The notes: generated by a model not told the origin, from the sequence alone. A DNA stretch of 64,000 nucleotides from Spodoptera frugiperda (GCF_023101765.2 NC_064213.1:12090001-12154000), one strand, 5' to 3'. Shown: positions 12,687-27,800, numbered from the stretch's first letter. Made by a program: numbers and translations.

Positions 12687-13585
12687 CTAGACACACGGCA
12701 GTGTGTCCGCCAAGTTCGAGCAAAAAAACCGACACACCGGCCGTGGGTTATATTACACGAACCATTTCGGGCCAAGTTCGACCCACCTATAACTCAAAAT
12801 CTATTTTATCTACGCATATGAAATTTCTAGTATCTATCGAGATCTACTTACTTATCTAAAATACAAAATTTCATTAATGTACCTATTGTAGATCTTGAGA
12901 TATTGACGTCAGAAAATCGCTATTTTTACTATACACTCACTGACTGACTCACTCACTCACTCATCAAAAACCTAGACCACTTCCAATAGTCGTATTGACT
13001 TGAAATTTGGCATGGAGGTAGGTCTTTAGGTCAAGGTAAAGGAAAAAATCTGAAAATGGCCAAGTGTGAGTCGGTTTTAAAAATAATGAAGGTGTAAATT
13101 CATACCCCTAAGGAACTAAAACAAAAAAATTATCTATATCTTCCAATGGTCGTACCGACCTAAAATTCGTTACGAAGGTTTGTATTTAGTCAAAGTAAAG
13201 TAAAATAAGAAAAAAAGAAAATAAACCTTACAAAAATAAATGAAATCCCACCCAAAACATAAATGTGAAAGGATGCCAAGTTCGATAATATTGGAATGCT
13301 TCGCCTATAAAAGAAGTGAGATCTAAATAAGTACCAAGTTCCATACACAGACCTCAGTTAAAAATGATATAACTTGGCAAGTTTTAATAGAAAATTATAT
13401 ACTTGACTCATTGCGTTTAGTAGGTTTATAACAAAGTGTGTGAAAACTTGCCAACTTGTTATATCATTTTTAACTGAGGTCTGTGTATGGAACTTGGTAC
13501 TTATTTAGATCTCACTTCTTTTATAGGCGAAGCATTCCAATATTATCGAACTTGGCATCCTTTCACATTTATGTTTTGGGTGGGA
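12687..13585 (-). mobile_element. Helitron-like non-autonomous element, copy 2
   Basis: 899 bp. On the minus strand it starts TC (preceded by A) and ends with a short hairpin, acacactgccgtgtgt, directly followed by CTAG, the signature of Helitron ends. The base after CTAG is A, then T, in both full copies, so the end may be CTAGA. Inverted-repeat arms lie at about 13246-13385 and 13441-13585. It has no coding capacity. Near-identical to copy 3 apart from a few substitutions and indels, so movement was recent. Confidence 0.75.
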
Positions 13586-15669
13586 TCTTTTTTCTATAGA
13601 GTCTACCTTCAAAAATAAATTGAAGTCCACAGTCTTCATTGCATTGCTACCACTAATCTTTTTGTTAATGCTGTATTTTTTTTATAAATTTAACTAGAAC
13701 GAACATCAGTATCTACTACATGGCAGTTGCCATTACTCAAAATTTAAAACAATGTTATCTACGAAACCAAATATCTGTTTTTATTTCGACACAATCGCGG
13801 AATGTTTTTAACGAAAACAGATGTCTCCCATTTGTTTTGTTCACATTACATTAAGATAATTAAAATTAATATTTCTCGCGGTATTTTAACAGCGTTGTAG
13901 TTACGTTTAATTTTAGTATCGTGGAACAATGCAATGTTATAATGTGTTATGTCACTCTGACTAGCACTTGTGCCAATAGTGGGCGAGGTCGTTGCACCCG
14001 CCATATGTACGTAAAGCTAATTGCATTATGGAAATATCAATAATTAATGAGTAACTGGTACTAATGTACGAGTTATGCTTGTCTGATTCCATTTAATATT
14101 GCATCGAATCAATATTCAATGTATGGGCATTAAAAATCATAAGTAGCTGACGGAAAAAAAGAAAAAATAGGGATTTTGAATTTAGAAATGTTTAGCGTTT
14201 TAGTTTAATAATGAACGCTTCTTTTTACGCACTAAAAACTCGTTTATTATTATTTCAAATATTGTATTGTTTTTTTAACATAGTGCATTCTAAAATTTGA
14301 ATTTTTAACGCATGTTAGTGTTGGGACATGAACAGGTACGTATCTATTGTTAGTCGATTTTATACAAATTTAAACAACACAACATAATTATTCATTAGTA
14401 ATGTTAGCCTAAACAGACTCGTAATAATACATTCATCATGTGTATAGGCCATAAAGTACGTCAAAACCGTCGAAGTTGTCTAGTCTACCACACCAAAGAA
14501 TTTCAATGGTATGCAAATGTTGACAGTTCCAGTTACCTTGCAGGCGCTGTCCAAAATAACTCGTTCTCCATAATCGACTAAAACTTGCGCAAAAGTATTT
14601 AGCAGTAAATGTATTAGGTAAAGAATTAAAGTACATTTCAAATTAACTTTAATTCCAAAAAATCGAATCGAAAATATGTTAATTTTCCTTCCTTGCGTAC
14701 TTTTTCAAAGACAAAATAGTTATGTAAAGCAAAAGCACAATTAATTTTTCAAAATGAATAAATGCCTCAAGCATATTATCCTAAAACTCATTTGGTTTAC
14801 GTAAGTATCTTCAGATTCAGTGAAACAAAAGAGGCAGCAACTAAGTACTTACAAATAAGATTAGTAATCCGATATTATAAGATTTGTTTCACAAAAACAA
14901 TTTCGTTTTGTTACTAGCTACCATGGACAAGGCTTTACAAGTGAGTGAAACGTTTGAAATTGTAGTTAGTTAAACCTATTACTAGACAAAAACCTAATTG
15001 CGTATTTAATAGCCATCAATTGAATAAAGTGTTCAACTAACCGTATTGGCGTACGTAGTTGGTTTTTTCATTACTAAACTAACCTACATCAATTACTAAC
15101 CTATAAAATAATTGTATGACGCCATACTAACCTTTATTAAGCCGCAAATTATTCAGTTCATTGATTGGATGTTGGTAAAAATAATTATCTCCCACGTATC
15201 GCGTATAAATAACTAACGCCTACATGATTTTTGTTTGCTCTTTTGCTATTGTACCAAAAAAGAACGCAAGAATAATATGTTTAAATTAAAAAGTTGTTAA
15301 TAAAGTTTTGCCTGTTCAATGGAGATAATTGTCAGTTGTCAAGGTAAAAACCACATGTTATGACAGTCCCTAATGAGCCACAGGCTGACATAATCATCGT
15401 TTTTCCTCAATTAAGGGTAGCTTGGTAACTATTTAGCTTTCCCTCGTTACGTATCATCGAATAAGTTGACACAACTGTTAGGGTTGACGTAAACCAATAA
15501 ATTGTATTTAGTCGATTAGTATCTCACATCCGATTTGAGTCGAGTTATCTGCACATAAAATCGTTTAGTATAATTTCAGCTTTCTCAGATTAAGATCAGT
15601 CAGACATTTATTTATTTATTTAAAACATCAGTTTTAAGACTAGATTGAGAGTTTAAAAACTAATCTTAC
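13586..15669. other. AT-rich stretch, nothing recognised
   Basis: No supported exon of NPRL2 or another gene. A frame on the minus strand at 14480-14700 has a hydrophobic stretch but no ATG and no splice context. Presumed NPRL2 intron. Confidence 0.45.
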
Positions 15670-15806
15670 CTGGTTAGTAGTTAGGTCCCATTGATCAGCG
15701 ACGAAGGAATGCCTGCTGTAGAGGAACACGGGAACCTGATGGTCTTTGACTGGAGTAGGGTCACTGTTCACCCTGACCACCGTCAAGTGAGTCGTGGTTG
15801 TGCCGA
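15670..15806 (-). CDS. NPRL2: NPRL2 exon 4 (last one in window)
   Basis: Acceptor tccacag, donor gtaaga; 137 bp, GC-rich against its flanks. It encodes THLTVVRVNSDPTPVKDHQVPVFLYSR and then QWDLTTNQ; the latter is a strongly conserved NPRL2 motif. It ends in phase 0, so coding must continue in an exon further left that I could not find. Confidence 0.88.
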
Positions 15807-18800
15807 CTGTGGACAAAGAGGCGTTTTATTAGAAAGGGGAAGATCACAATGTCCAGTTTTGTAATAACAACAGCAGTAGTAACAAATTGCGGTATTCAAA
15901 GGAATACAGGTCGACAGATGTAATGTTAAAATTAAATGGCCTTGTATGATTTATCAACCGGAATTGAAATGGTGAACATACGTCTATCGTTATAATTTTT
16001 GTTTTAAAATCACAAGTCTGTATTCCCAAGCCCGCAGATTGTTGACAGTATTTTCATTAAGTTCTCAATATTTTTTTTGCCCATATTTCAAAACTTTTTC
16101 ATTTATTATGAGAGCAGGAGTGGGAAGATTATCAAATTAAGTACTTACTAAGTTAATAAAATTGAAGAAAAGTTTTTTTTGGATTATATGGGATTATGGA
16201 TTTTTCGCTGTCTCTATATACTTATTCAATATAAAACATTTTGCTTTCAAGTAGTACTGCAAACTGCAAGCATGCGTGAAGTACGGAACAATGGTAGAAT
16301 AAAAACTAGCGTACCTAATGTACAAAACATTTGCTATTACTGTTGCTAAGTGCATTAATTGCAGCATTAGAAATCGATAAAAAATAAATCGATTACAGCA
16401 GTATTTTTTGTTCCAATTTAATCGATTGTTTTTTGGATTTTCTCGAGAACTAATTTAAAAAATAAATTAGATATTTCATATTCAGTAACAAAGTGCACAA
16501 CAAGTCTTTAGCGATTCTCGTTACTGTGATAAAAAAATAATTTAAATACTTCAACGATCAAGTAGATTGAACGAACCAACCAAAAAATTAAATGAAAACG
16601 TCTCATTCAAAATAAGATTATTTTGCTATTTATCATTTTATTAAATTAAAAGTAACACTATAATCGAATAATGGTTGCGTGTGCGCATTAGAGAACAATG
16701 TGGTAAGTAAAAAATTTCATCTGGCGCGTTGCTAAGTGCACAAGCTGCATAAAAAATACGTAAGTTGCAAGCAGTGAAGAGAATGTGCGATATAATTAAT
16801 TAGATTCAAACTATAAACTAGATAAGAATATTTTTAATACGTTTATTATAATTGGACCATTTATGTGCATGAAATATTAGCTTTTTTCAAGAAAGTCAAG
16901 AAAGTCTTTGTCTTTTTAATCAGAATGTTTTACAGAAGGAGGTTAGTTTTGCCTCATCTAATTATTTGAAAGATTGACATGTGATAGAACTACATTATAA
17001 CGCTATTCGACAAAAATAAATATCATTGATCATCTATTTAAGAATACAGTTTTTAATTTAATGGTATTAATGCTACATGTTTAACAAAATCTAGGTTAGT
17101 TTTACTACTGTCTTATTTGTACTGTATTGTGATCACAGCTGCAGTCCTATTAACGCCATTCGACAAACAATACGTCATTAAAGATTATTATTTTAATAAC
17201 AGAAGTTTGCTGCAATTGGTATAATTTATAATAACTATAGTGACTTCACCTACTTACTCTTATGAATTAATCTACATATATAATATCGAGTGACCTTTTA
17301 GATTTATAATGGCTGACATCAAATCTCTATGTAATAAATCTACCTTCCGTTTATGATGTAGGTACAAATTACTTGAATTACTTGACTAATTCATAGTTAT
17401 CCTTGTCTGGATCGAATATCGATTCGATAAAAATCTCTTCTCAAATCACTGACAGCACACTCTTGTTATCTATTGGGGTCAGCTCAGATGAGAAGAGAAT
17501 AATCTCTTAAAAGGGTGAAGGTTATACTGTGGACAGAATATGAATTAGGGTTAGATATCACATTGTCCTTGATATATTTCCTCATCATGTACACACAGAT
17601 ACATGATACTTATAGCTATCAATTTTTTCACACAAAATTTGCTGAGAATATATCATAACCATAAATCTGTCATGTATATATTTTTCTTATCAAAATAAGT
17701 ACTTGTGTGTATAGCTGTGTAACGAAACGAATATAGAACCTAACCTAGCCTAACAGCCATAAAATTCAAAGCAATAAAATGAAGGTTACTGCGATAACAA
17801 CGAGCCGAAGAGAATGGAAAGCCATGAATGTGATTTCTTTCATTTGTATAAATATTAAAGTACGTAATATAATAAGTTATAAAATATAATATTTTAAGCT
17901 GTTTTTAAAAATGAACTATATATTAATCAAAAAAAATAGCAAAAGGAAACACAAAAAAAATTATTAAAATAAAATATAAAAATTAACTAAAAATCATGGT
18001 TGTACTAGTACGTATATTAATGGAGAAACGTTCTAGTTAATTTAGTAAATATCATTTATCGCATAATTATTATTTATATCGGAAAAAGTATAAAAATTAC
18101 TAAAATCTATGGTACCTAATAATTTAGTAACACGTTCCCATCACTAGACATTAAAGTTCCCGCCTACAGCTACCGCGCGAAAAGAACTATCGACTAACAG
18201 TACAAGTGTATTGAGAATTGAGACTTAATGAGAAATTCTTTCTTGTTTGAAATGTAATTACAAAGATGCGTCTAGACCAGACGATTTTACTCGCTTTCTC
18301 ACTGCGATCAAATGGGCTATTGTTTGCAATACAAGTTTATTTATAGACTGATAGACTTCTAGCGAGGGTGACGCTACTTTTTAATGAATATTGAGTAGTC
18401 GACTGTCTGCTGTGGACTGTGGGTGGAGATCAATCTACATAATGATCTACAATTTCTATCAAGGAACTAAATTTATTTTTATCAAGTCGTAAGGAAACTT
18501 TTGTGCAGTCACAAAGAAAATTATTTAAATCTACCTACCTCTGTAATCCTGTATATATAGGATATAATATAAATAAGTTTTCTGTTTATTATTTTCTGTG
18601 TACATTGCGTACACACACAGTAATACACACCTCTGCCTACCCTTTCGGGGATAAGGGGCGTGACGTTGTGTGTGTGTTTTCTGTTATTTTAAAGTTTTAA
18701 AATAGTTACATAGAAAAGTAGCCAAAAATGTCCATATTATGTCGATGACGCAATTTAAAAACTAGTGTTGCCATTATTCAAGCTGAGTAGAACTTATGGG

Positions 18801-21800
18801 TACCTACGGATTTAGATAGCCATACTAGTAATACCACATAATCCGAAAATGCCATGATCATAAATTATACTTATGAGGGACTACGGGACATTATACATAT
18901 CAGTTATCTTGGTATATAATTTTATCACTTTATAAAAAATGGTCATGCTTAAGATCTTAAATGTGTAGGTAGGTACCTAAATCACTTTTAAGATGACAAA
19001 AGAAATATGATTAATCGTTTGGACTATTTCGCAACAAAAACATCCTAGAGTTTATATTAAGTTTAACTGGTAAAAAGCTTTTACACGTTTTATGCTTATA
19101 TAAACTCCGCCTATTTGGCTTATGATAAAGTAAATAAAAAAGTCTAGAAAGTAAATGGTTGGCCGTATTTAAGTGGGCGATAAAGTGCGGCTTACTTAAT
19201 TTTTATCAACGTAGATACATTTACCACAATTTATAATGCTTAATTTAAATATTATCTTTTGTGGAATAAATATGCGGGCAGATTACGGTAGCCTACACAG
19301 CCTACATCACCTAATTTCCCGCGCAAAGCTCAGTGACAGTGACATGTCACAGATAAGTAATATTTTTTTTTTCAGAGCAGAACGTTATCGTTGTCCTTGT
19401 CCGGAATATTTGACACTTGATGTATTTAGGTCGATTTTATTGTTATGATTTTAAAATCACTGCAAGAGCGACTGTCGGGCAAGAGGTTTCGGGTTCGATT
19501 CGCGGATCGGGCAAAGTACTGTTGAGCTTTTTTTGGCATTTCGAAAAATATCTCAGTAATAGTAACACGGAGTCCGAAAATGTACCCAGTATATGGCAAT
19601 AGGCTCACCACGTATTACATGGGACTTAAAATAACATAAATGGTAAAAAATCGGTGTACATTGTACAGTGGCAATACGCGCCGTAATGTGCAACTCTTAC
19701 GTTAGGTACGTCATTTTATAAACATTTTTAATATTTTTTGATAAAAATTAACCACTTAAAAATCTATGCATATTTTTCAATAACATCTAGGTACTTTATA
19801 CATCTCTCAGTATAGAAACATAATAAGTGGCCCAGTTTAAAGTGTGAGCTAGTAACACGAGGAAGCTGATACGCTCACCAGTTAATGATACCCATTGAAA
19901 ATGATAACGTAATCGTAATCACTGTAATTTGTAGACGAAGTGTATTTAATGAACGAGATACAAACCGGTCGAGTTGAACTATGTTGTGTGTATTTTAAGC
20001 AAATCTGTAATGAAATATGAAAGCAGAAACATAAAATCTTGGTGGTACTTTCTACAGAAGGGGTATAAGTTGCAGTGATTACATGTACTATATAGGTTTA
20101 ATTTAGTTTAACTACCATAAAAATACTAGACTACTAGTAACCCAACAATTAATTGATAAAATAAAATATTATGGTTCTACTTCATCTGAAGCTGCTAGTA
20201 AAGTGAAACCAATGAATTTTGTATTAAAGAGTATACATAATATATTACTATAATCCCATATTCTTGAGACATAATATGCTTCACAATTCACAAGCGACTA
20301 TAAGCTTCACAAGCGCCATCTACCATGTATACAAATATTTTGGCAACATGCAACAAATACAGAATTTGAATAAAGAAAGACGCTGTAAAAAAAAATGAAT
20401 GTGCAACTGACAACTAAACAACTCGTGACGTCACGAGTCAGTATTTTCATACAAAACTCGTAGAACTTCATAAATAAACACCCGCTGTGTTTGCTCATCT
20501 CATGTCAAAGTGAATTGTTATCGTCAGTCATCATATCAGCCACAAAATGTCCACTGCTTATTGTCAGTATTACACAGTAAATGTTTGTCGTCTTCGTATC
20601 GTCACGCCTTTTATCCCCAAAGGGGTAGACAGAGGTGTACATTACGTCACGTAATGCCACTCTAAGTCTACAAACTGCGAAAAGTCGGAAAAAGCCCAGC
20701 AGTACTTTGCACGACCCGGGAATGGATCCCGAGATCCCTTGCCTGGTAGTAGCACTTGTGACCTCTCTCTCACAAGTGCGACTCGTTGACAACGAGTCAG
20801 TAAATGTTTATTAAAAAGTACTATATAAAGACTAAGTGCATAAGTTTATACCTATACCTTTATATACCTATATATAAATGTATATGACACTCACTTATCT
20901 CGAGTGTGTACATAAGAACATGGTGTGTTTTATTTCAAGTACATAAGTATATAGGTGTTATGTATTATTATTTAAGTGTGTACTATCAAAAACGTGTCTA
21001 TTATTATTTTTTAACAAGGTCATGAGATAGTGCTGTTTAATCAGCGGTGTTAGTGTTGCAATTAACAAGTCTTTGATTACCGTTACCGTACTGATATTTT
21101 TGTTAAGTTATTTTATAGATACACTAGCTACTTCCACGAGGTTTCACCCGCTCTGCTTGGCTGCTATTGGTCATAGAGTGATGTTTTAGCCTATAGCCTT
21201 CCTCGACAAATACACTATTCAACACAAAAAGAATTATTCAAATCGGACCAGTAGTTCCGGAGATTAGCGCGTTCAAAGAAACAAACAAACTCTTCAGCTT
21301 AATAATATTAGTAAGTATACATAATACAAGTTATTCATTAAAATAAGTAGATAGTTGATTGTCATTATTAACAACAACTAGTGTCACTGTTTTACCGGCT
21401 ACACTATGGCATTACTTGAGCCTAAACAAGCTACATAGAGCTTTTTTTTTAATAACTATCGTGAGACATACTAAATTAGCTAAAAATCGCGGTCTACAGC
21501 CTCTTCTAGTAGGGTGCGAGACGTCGCCGCGTCTGCGCACGCTGCTTATGATGAAGAATCCCTCTGTGACTCGAAACTAGTAGAGCTTTTCCCCATTAAT
21601 TTACGTGAGTAAACCGTGATTTTTAGTTAATAAGCGGGCTTGTCACAATATATCGTAAGTGACCCGGTTGTGGCCACTTTAAGAATTTTGTCGACTTTGA
21701 GGCTTTCTTAACTTATAGTTTTTGTTATCACGAACATATTTCTTGTAAAAAGCCATTTAACATGTATTTACCTTGCATAAGAAAACCCTTTTTTTAAAGA

Positions 21801-24800
21801 ATGTCCAATAGAAAAATAACTGTATAAAAAAGAAAAAAAGGGAGTTTGTGCCATTTTTGGCCAGATTCGTGCCATTTCTGGCCACAGTCGTGTGCCAGTT
21901 CTGGCCATCAAAAAATACAATAAAAGTAATCAAAATTTACTTATTAATTAAATTTGACATTTTAGAAACAATGGTTTTCATTTAGTTTGGAAAATCTATA
22001 CTAATATTATAAAGCTGAAGAGTTTGTTTGATTGTTTGATTGTTTGTTTGTTTGTTTGAACGCGCTAATCTCCGGAACTACTGGTCCGATTTGAATAATT
22101 CTTTTTGTGTTGGATAGTCCATTTATCGAGGAAGGTTATAGGCTATAAAACATCACGCTATAACTATTAGGAGCGAAGAAATAAAGGAAAATGTGGACAA
22201 AACGGGAGAAATTATTAATTCTTGAGGGCTTCCGTTGCGTGCGCTGCGAAAATGGTTCAAGATACGAAAATTATATGTATGAAAGAATTATTCCTCTTAA
22301 AATGATCTAAAAAAAAGTCAGCGACAGTATATGTCTATCTTTTAGGATTAACTTACTAGAATCGTTTTTATGGTAATCAAAATGGGTCGAAATTAATGCA
22401 TTATTTGTTAAGAGTTGTATTAACGAAAAATATTAATCTTTATCGAAATAAATGTGTTGTTCATTAAGAGTATTTAATTGTGAACAAAATTGTCTTTGAC
22501 ATCACTAAACTTTAATAAACATCTTAGAAGATATTACAATTTTAAAATAACTCCGATATAAAATTCACCCGCGCCGCATGATGTGCGAAACACGACGCTG
22601 CCAGGAGGAGAGGCATTGTTTGCGAACGACGCGGAGCCTGGTGTAACTATACTCAAAAAAATTATAGTCTTACTAACGAAGTAAAACATTTTTTGATCAT
22701 TGACCATCGAAAGCGTTTGTTTAGAGCGTAGAATGGCAAAAAAGCGGTTTACCATACGCCCACATTTTATTGTGGCTGTCTAATAAAGTACAACCAGATT
22801 CTACGTATAGTGCAATAATATCGGCTGAAACATTTGACAAACAAAAAAAACCAATTCTTCAATTTATTGTCATAAAAATATGATAGGGTATAAAAATATG
22901 GTCCTTAAGGATATCATAACCTTGCGTCACCATGTATGAAATAAAACATTTGTTCTAGAAAGTACTCTTTTTTTTTTGAGGGGGGAAAATCATCCGTTGG
23001 CTACTCCTGCCTTGGGTGAAGCGAGAAGGAGTGTAAAAATCACCCCGTTCTGATTTGAGCCGGGGCCCCGGTAATCTTTTACGTTGTCTGCAGCACCGGA
23101 TCGGGCATCAACCCTATTGGGTCCCATCTGTAGTAGTCTGGCTCTTTGAGGCGCGCACAGAACGCGACGCACGGTACGCACGGGTCTGGTTTTGATCGGG
23201 CGACGAGCTACTCTTACTCGCCGTCCGCAGACCCGCGCTTACGGTGGCCGGGGATCGTCACGCGATCCTCGACGCCCGGAGTGTCTTCTGCGACGGCTGG
23301 GGCGTGATGAGGATCGTTCCCTCACGCGCTCCGCCTCCTCCTTAGCTAGCATGACTGCTTCGCAGAAGGGGGAGACGGCGTCCCTTTCCCCCTCGCTCCG
23401 CACCTTGGCCTGAACTAGAGCCGGACGTGAGAGGTTACCGTCGCCATTCACATCCCTAAGGACATGGCGATGCTCAGCACATGCAATGCACACCGCCACT
23501 GTATGCTCCACCATATCTTCCGGGCGGTCCTCGCAATGACGACACCCAGACGAAACGCCCGGGTGTTTCCTCCCGCCGAATTCGAAACAGGTACCAACCG
23601 AAACTTCCGTGTACGGTAAGTACCTGCGTCAGGCGGTAGGTGAGGACGCCGTGACGCCTCTTAAGCCACTCTTCAAAGAGGGGACTTACCACTGCTATAA
23701 CGCGTATGTAGCGAGCCCATCTATAAAGTACCCTAGGAATTTTATTTCTGAAACACAATCCGGGGTGGCGGTTACCCAACCTATAGGCGCAGGTATCCGG
23801 ATAACAGTGGAAACACATATAGTATAGAAATGAGTGTTCCTTATAATCATAATCCAGTGCTATCACGAATTTTCATTGCACAAATTAACCGTGGGTAACA
23901 GCTATAATTTATGAAGCTGAGAAAGTTGTTTGCAAAAATAAATATAATGCCTAAAATAACTATTCCACGCGGACGAAGTCGCGGGCACAGCTAGTATAGA
24001 ATATTATTACTTCACTTGAATTTGACTTACAAATAAAGAGATCGACATTTATATGACGTTGGTAAAAGCTGCAAAGTAAACTGACCTCCCCTTTGTGTGA
24101 AGGCAATTTATTGCATCTCTGAAAATGAAAAATATGTATTTGTTGATATGTAAAGCCAAGGAAAAATAATAAATAAATTACGATAAATGACTAGAAGTGG
24201 GGCGTCTATGTACAAAAGTTTTAGCCAGCCATGTGGCCAAAGATGGAGAAATTCATAATTTTGTCTCCATTAGTGGCCACCTTCTAATAACCTCACTTCA
24301 GAAACATATGGCGACAAAATAACTTTAGTTCCACTTAGACAATATATTCTTCATGTAGTATTAACATAAACATCCAAACAATAAGCAAAGATTTAAAAAA
24401 TAAAAACCAAATCCTCACCCGCTCACCTTAGCCTTTTTGTTAAGATCTTAACAATTTCACCCTGTTGCATCGAAGTGAAGTTTGACACATTAAAGCTGCC
24501 AACGGTATCAGTGTCTACAATATTCAATATTTTAAATACTGTACATCACAGAGTAATTTATTTGTCCATGCCTTAGTTATAAATATTTGAAGGCTCAAAT
24601 GGCCACAAAGGGGTCGATGGCCACAACCGGGTCACTTGCCCTATAGGTAGGTACTTGGCAGACGAGTTAAATATCGCAGTTGTTATAATTTCGAAACAGA
24701 GATTGATTTTGAAAAGACCAAATCCCGACGGCAACCGTCTCTTACGCTATTTTAATAAAACAAATGCTAGGAAGAACGAAACAAACTTACGATGACAAGA

Positions 24801-27800
24801 TAACAAGTTGCATTTAATATTATCATCAAAATGTGTATTGTAAAAATATACTTAAGCATTAAGTACTGATAACTTTCAAGGTTCATACCTAGCATTAGTC
24901 AACTGTCAAAAACACTATAATCCATTGAAGATTGATTCGTATTTACTTTTTTGAAACAGTATCTGAGGGCCTAGTGCAAGTTTGTTTTACATTACGAAAA
25001 GTTTATGAGGTTCGGCGCTCTCATTGGCCATTTCAAATTAACCAGAATGTCAGAATCGTGTGATGATATCGATATCTTCCACAACTCTCTCCGAAAGTTT
25101 AGAAAAATAATTGCACGTAGTTTGGATTCCTGAATGTTGACGCATCGAAAATTATTACAAATATGTAACCGTTAATGTGCATCGGGTGTGATTGTTTTTA
25201 ATTATTGATTATTTTTAATTGATTATTTGCTTATATGTGTTTGATTATTTATTTGGTTATTTTTTGGATCATTATATTATTATTGTATAATTTAATGTGA
25301 TTTAATTTAATTTAATTTAATTTAATTTAATTTGATTTCAGACATTGTTATTTGTTTAAGTTGATTTTCTGATATTATTTTGACTGTGATTGCATTTGTC
25401 CGATTATGTTTTTTTTTTTTGATGTGCCATATTTCACATTATTAATTGTTCTATGAAAGTACTATTCTATGTTGTATTTTTTTAGTTTTCGATATTGTGT
25501 ATGTTTTTATGTATATATTTTTTTTTTTGCATGATGTGGCCTCCTATAATTGAGGAAGCACATAGTTTTAATATTGATGGTATTGTTATTCGTGTTTTCA
25601 ATGTGTATTCCTTGTTGGAGACCCTTAAGTGAATAAATAAACCAACCAATCAGAGCGTTTATATTTTGATTGCATTAACGTGAAAAAAACTCACACTATG
25701 CCCTTAGATAGCAGTCAGATAGACTGGCAGACGAATGATGATTACGTGGTGTAATCACATAATGAACAACTTTAGTTATCTCCGCCTCATGATAACATGA
25801 AGATTACATATTTATAAATACTTGTAGCGGGTTTAATGAAAAAAAAAAGGTTGTATAAAAGGATGTGTGAAAAAATGGTATTAATGGAGTTTGGCCGGTA
25901 AAATATGGCAGTAGACTTCACCCTTTACTGCGGATAACGTAACAAATTACCGGGGCTCCGGCTCAAAGCAGAAATAGGAATGGGGTGGTTTCTGAGTCTG
26001 ACATTCCCTCTTGCTTTACCCAAGGCGAGAGAAGTCCTTGGATGATTTTCCCCCTTCAAAAAAGACTTCACCCTTTAGTACGGGGCTTCTCAACCTTTTC
26101 TTGGTCAAGAAACATTTTATTACATTATTGGTAGGCCAAGAGACCACTATTACTATTACTTTTTTCTTGTGGTCCCTGTGGACCACATGTGGACATCAGA
26201 TTTTCTCCAGAGTGGTGACAAATTCTCGTTCTCATTTTCTAGGATAACTATAAAAGGAACAATGGGTTATTTATTCACTAACGATGTGCACTTTGGTCTT
26301 TATAAAAGCGCTTGTTGTGTTTATACCAGTAGTATTAGGTGTACTTAATGAAAAACGTTTAAGATTTTAAATTAAATATTTGCACGTGTGCTTCAATACG
26401 TTATCAAGGTATTGCATATAGTATTAGATATTGCAATATACATGTACATATTATGATTGCCAACAACTTAATAAAAATAGCGTTATCTCGTGTCAGATTA
26501 CAGGTTATCATTACACTGATTACAATGTTTCCTTAGTACTTAATTAACTCTCAAAGATTTTGCTTTATCTTCTGTTTGTTAAAACAATTTTGATTGACTT
26601 CCCGATTTTTTTCTTTTAAATTTTAGTTTGCTTGTGAATGACGTATGTTTAGATACAGTGGCCTCAAGATGTATGCAAGGCTTTGTGAGATTTTCAAAAA
26701 TAATCAGCAATAATTTCATGGAGAATGAAAGTGTCCAGTGTTTGGGAATAGGTCCACATCATGGAGACTGACAAAATAACAGTAGGTGTTACATTGACTA
26801 TATGTATAAGAAATAAAAACAGTTTATTTGCACCGTTATAACATTGCAGGCAAAAAGAAAATAATTTAAAAGTAGACAAATAAGCAACACGGCGCAAAAA
26901 AGCCAGTGCTCAGCTGAAATGCCGTAGCCCGAGTACGGCGGCTTGAGTCTAGGCGCTGATTTTCACTACTGGCCATGTATTACGCGTCTAACAGCTGACT
27001 ATCCCTTCCAAGAGTTATTATTCTTTTATAAAACTGTATCTCGCTACATTAGTATACATATCACACAATATTTAAAATAAAATAAATACATTACTTGCAC
27101 CTACAATGATTATTTAATGCTAACTACTTCAACGTCCGTGTCTCGTCGGTAAACAGAAGTATTCCCGCCTGACTAGATGACGTAACTTGTGAAGACACTT
27201 GCATATACCGTACACCTTAATATCGTGTACAAATCGAGCTATGAAAACCAGTATAAATTGACCATTGAATATGCGGAAACATCATACGAAGCGAGACCAT
27301 AATAAACTGGTTTTGTACACACGGCTGTGTGTTCCTACTAGTTTATGCAAATATAGATGGCGTCTATGAATTAATTTATATGCATGATTGACAATACATT
27401 TTCATTGTTCTAAAGTACTTACACAATAGCTATTTGTATTAACAAATTGAATTTGTTTTCATTTATTTGGTCTAAATAACATCGGACCCAAGTTGCTCCC
27501 TTGGGAACACCCATTATGTTGGAAAGTAATTACTGGCGTCGCTAGTTAAGAGGAAAACGAGAACTTAATTATTAACTTGTCCATTACAATTAAGAAGATT
27601 TAGATAGTAGATAGGTATAGTATTCTTAATCTGTCACTATAGTACTAAATCTGCTTGGTAACTTAGTCAAACGCTTTAGTAAAATCTAAGAAGATAAATT
27701 CATAACATTGAAATGTTTGATAAAACAGTGAAATGTTTTAAAACTACATATTATTGCAATTTTTGTATTCGTTATCGAGTGTGTTATTGCAATTTTGATA

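Noticed and set aside
14436..14700. Minus-strand frame with a hydrophobic stretch followed by LVDYGERVILDSACK
   Set aside because: No ATG in the hydrophobic frame, an early stop, no splice partner, and no similarity to the missing NPRL2 exons.
23474..23866. 130-codon minus-strand frame
   Set aside because: It runs from unrelated DNA into the frameshifted LINE C-terminus; only the LINE part is meaningful.
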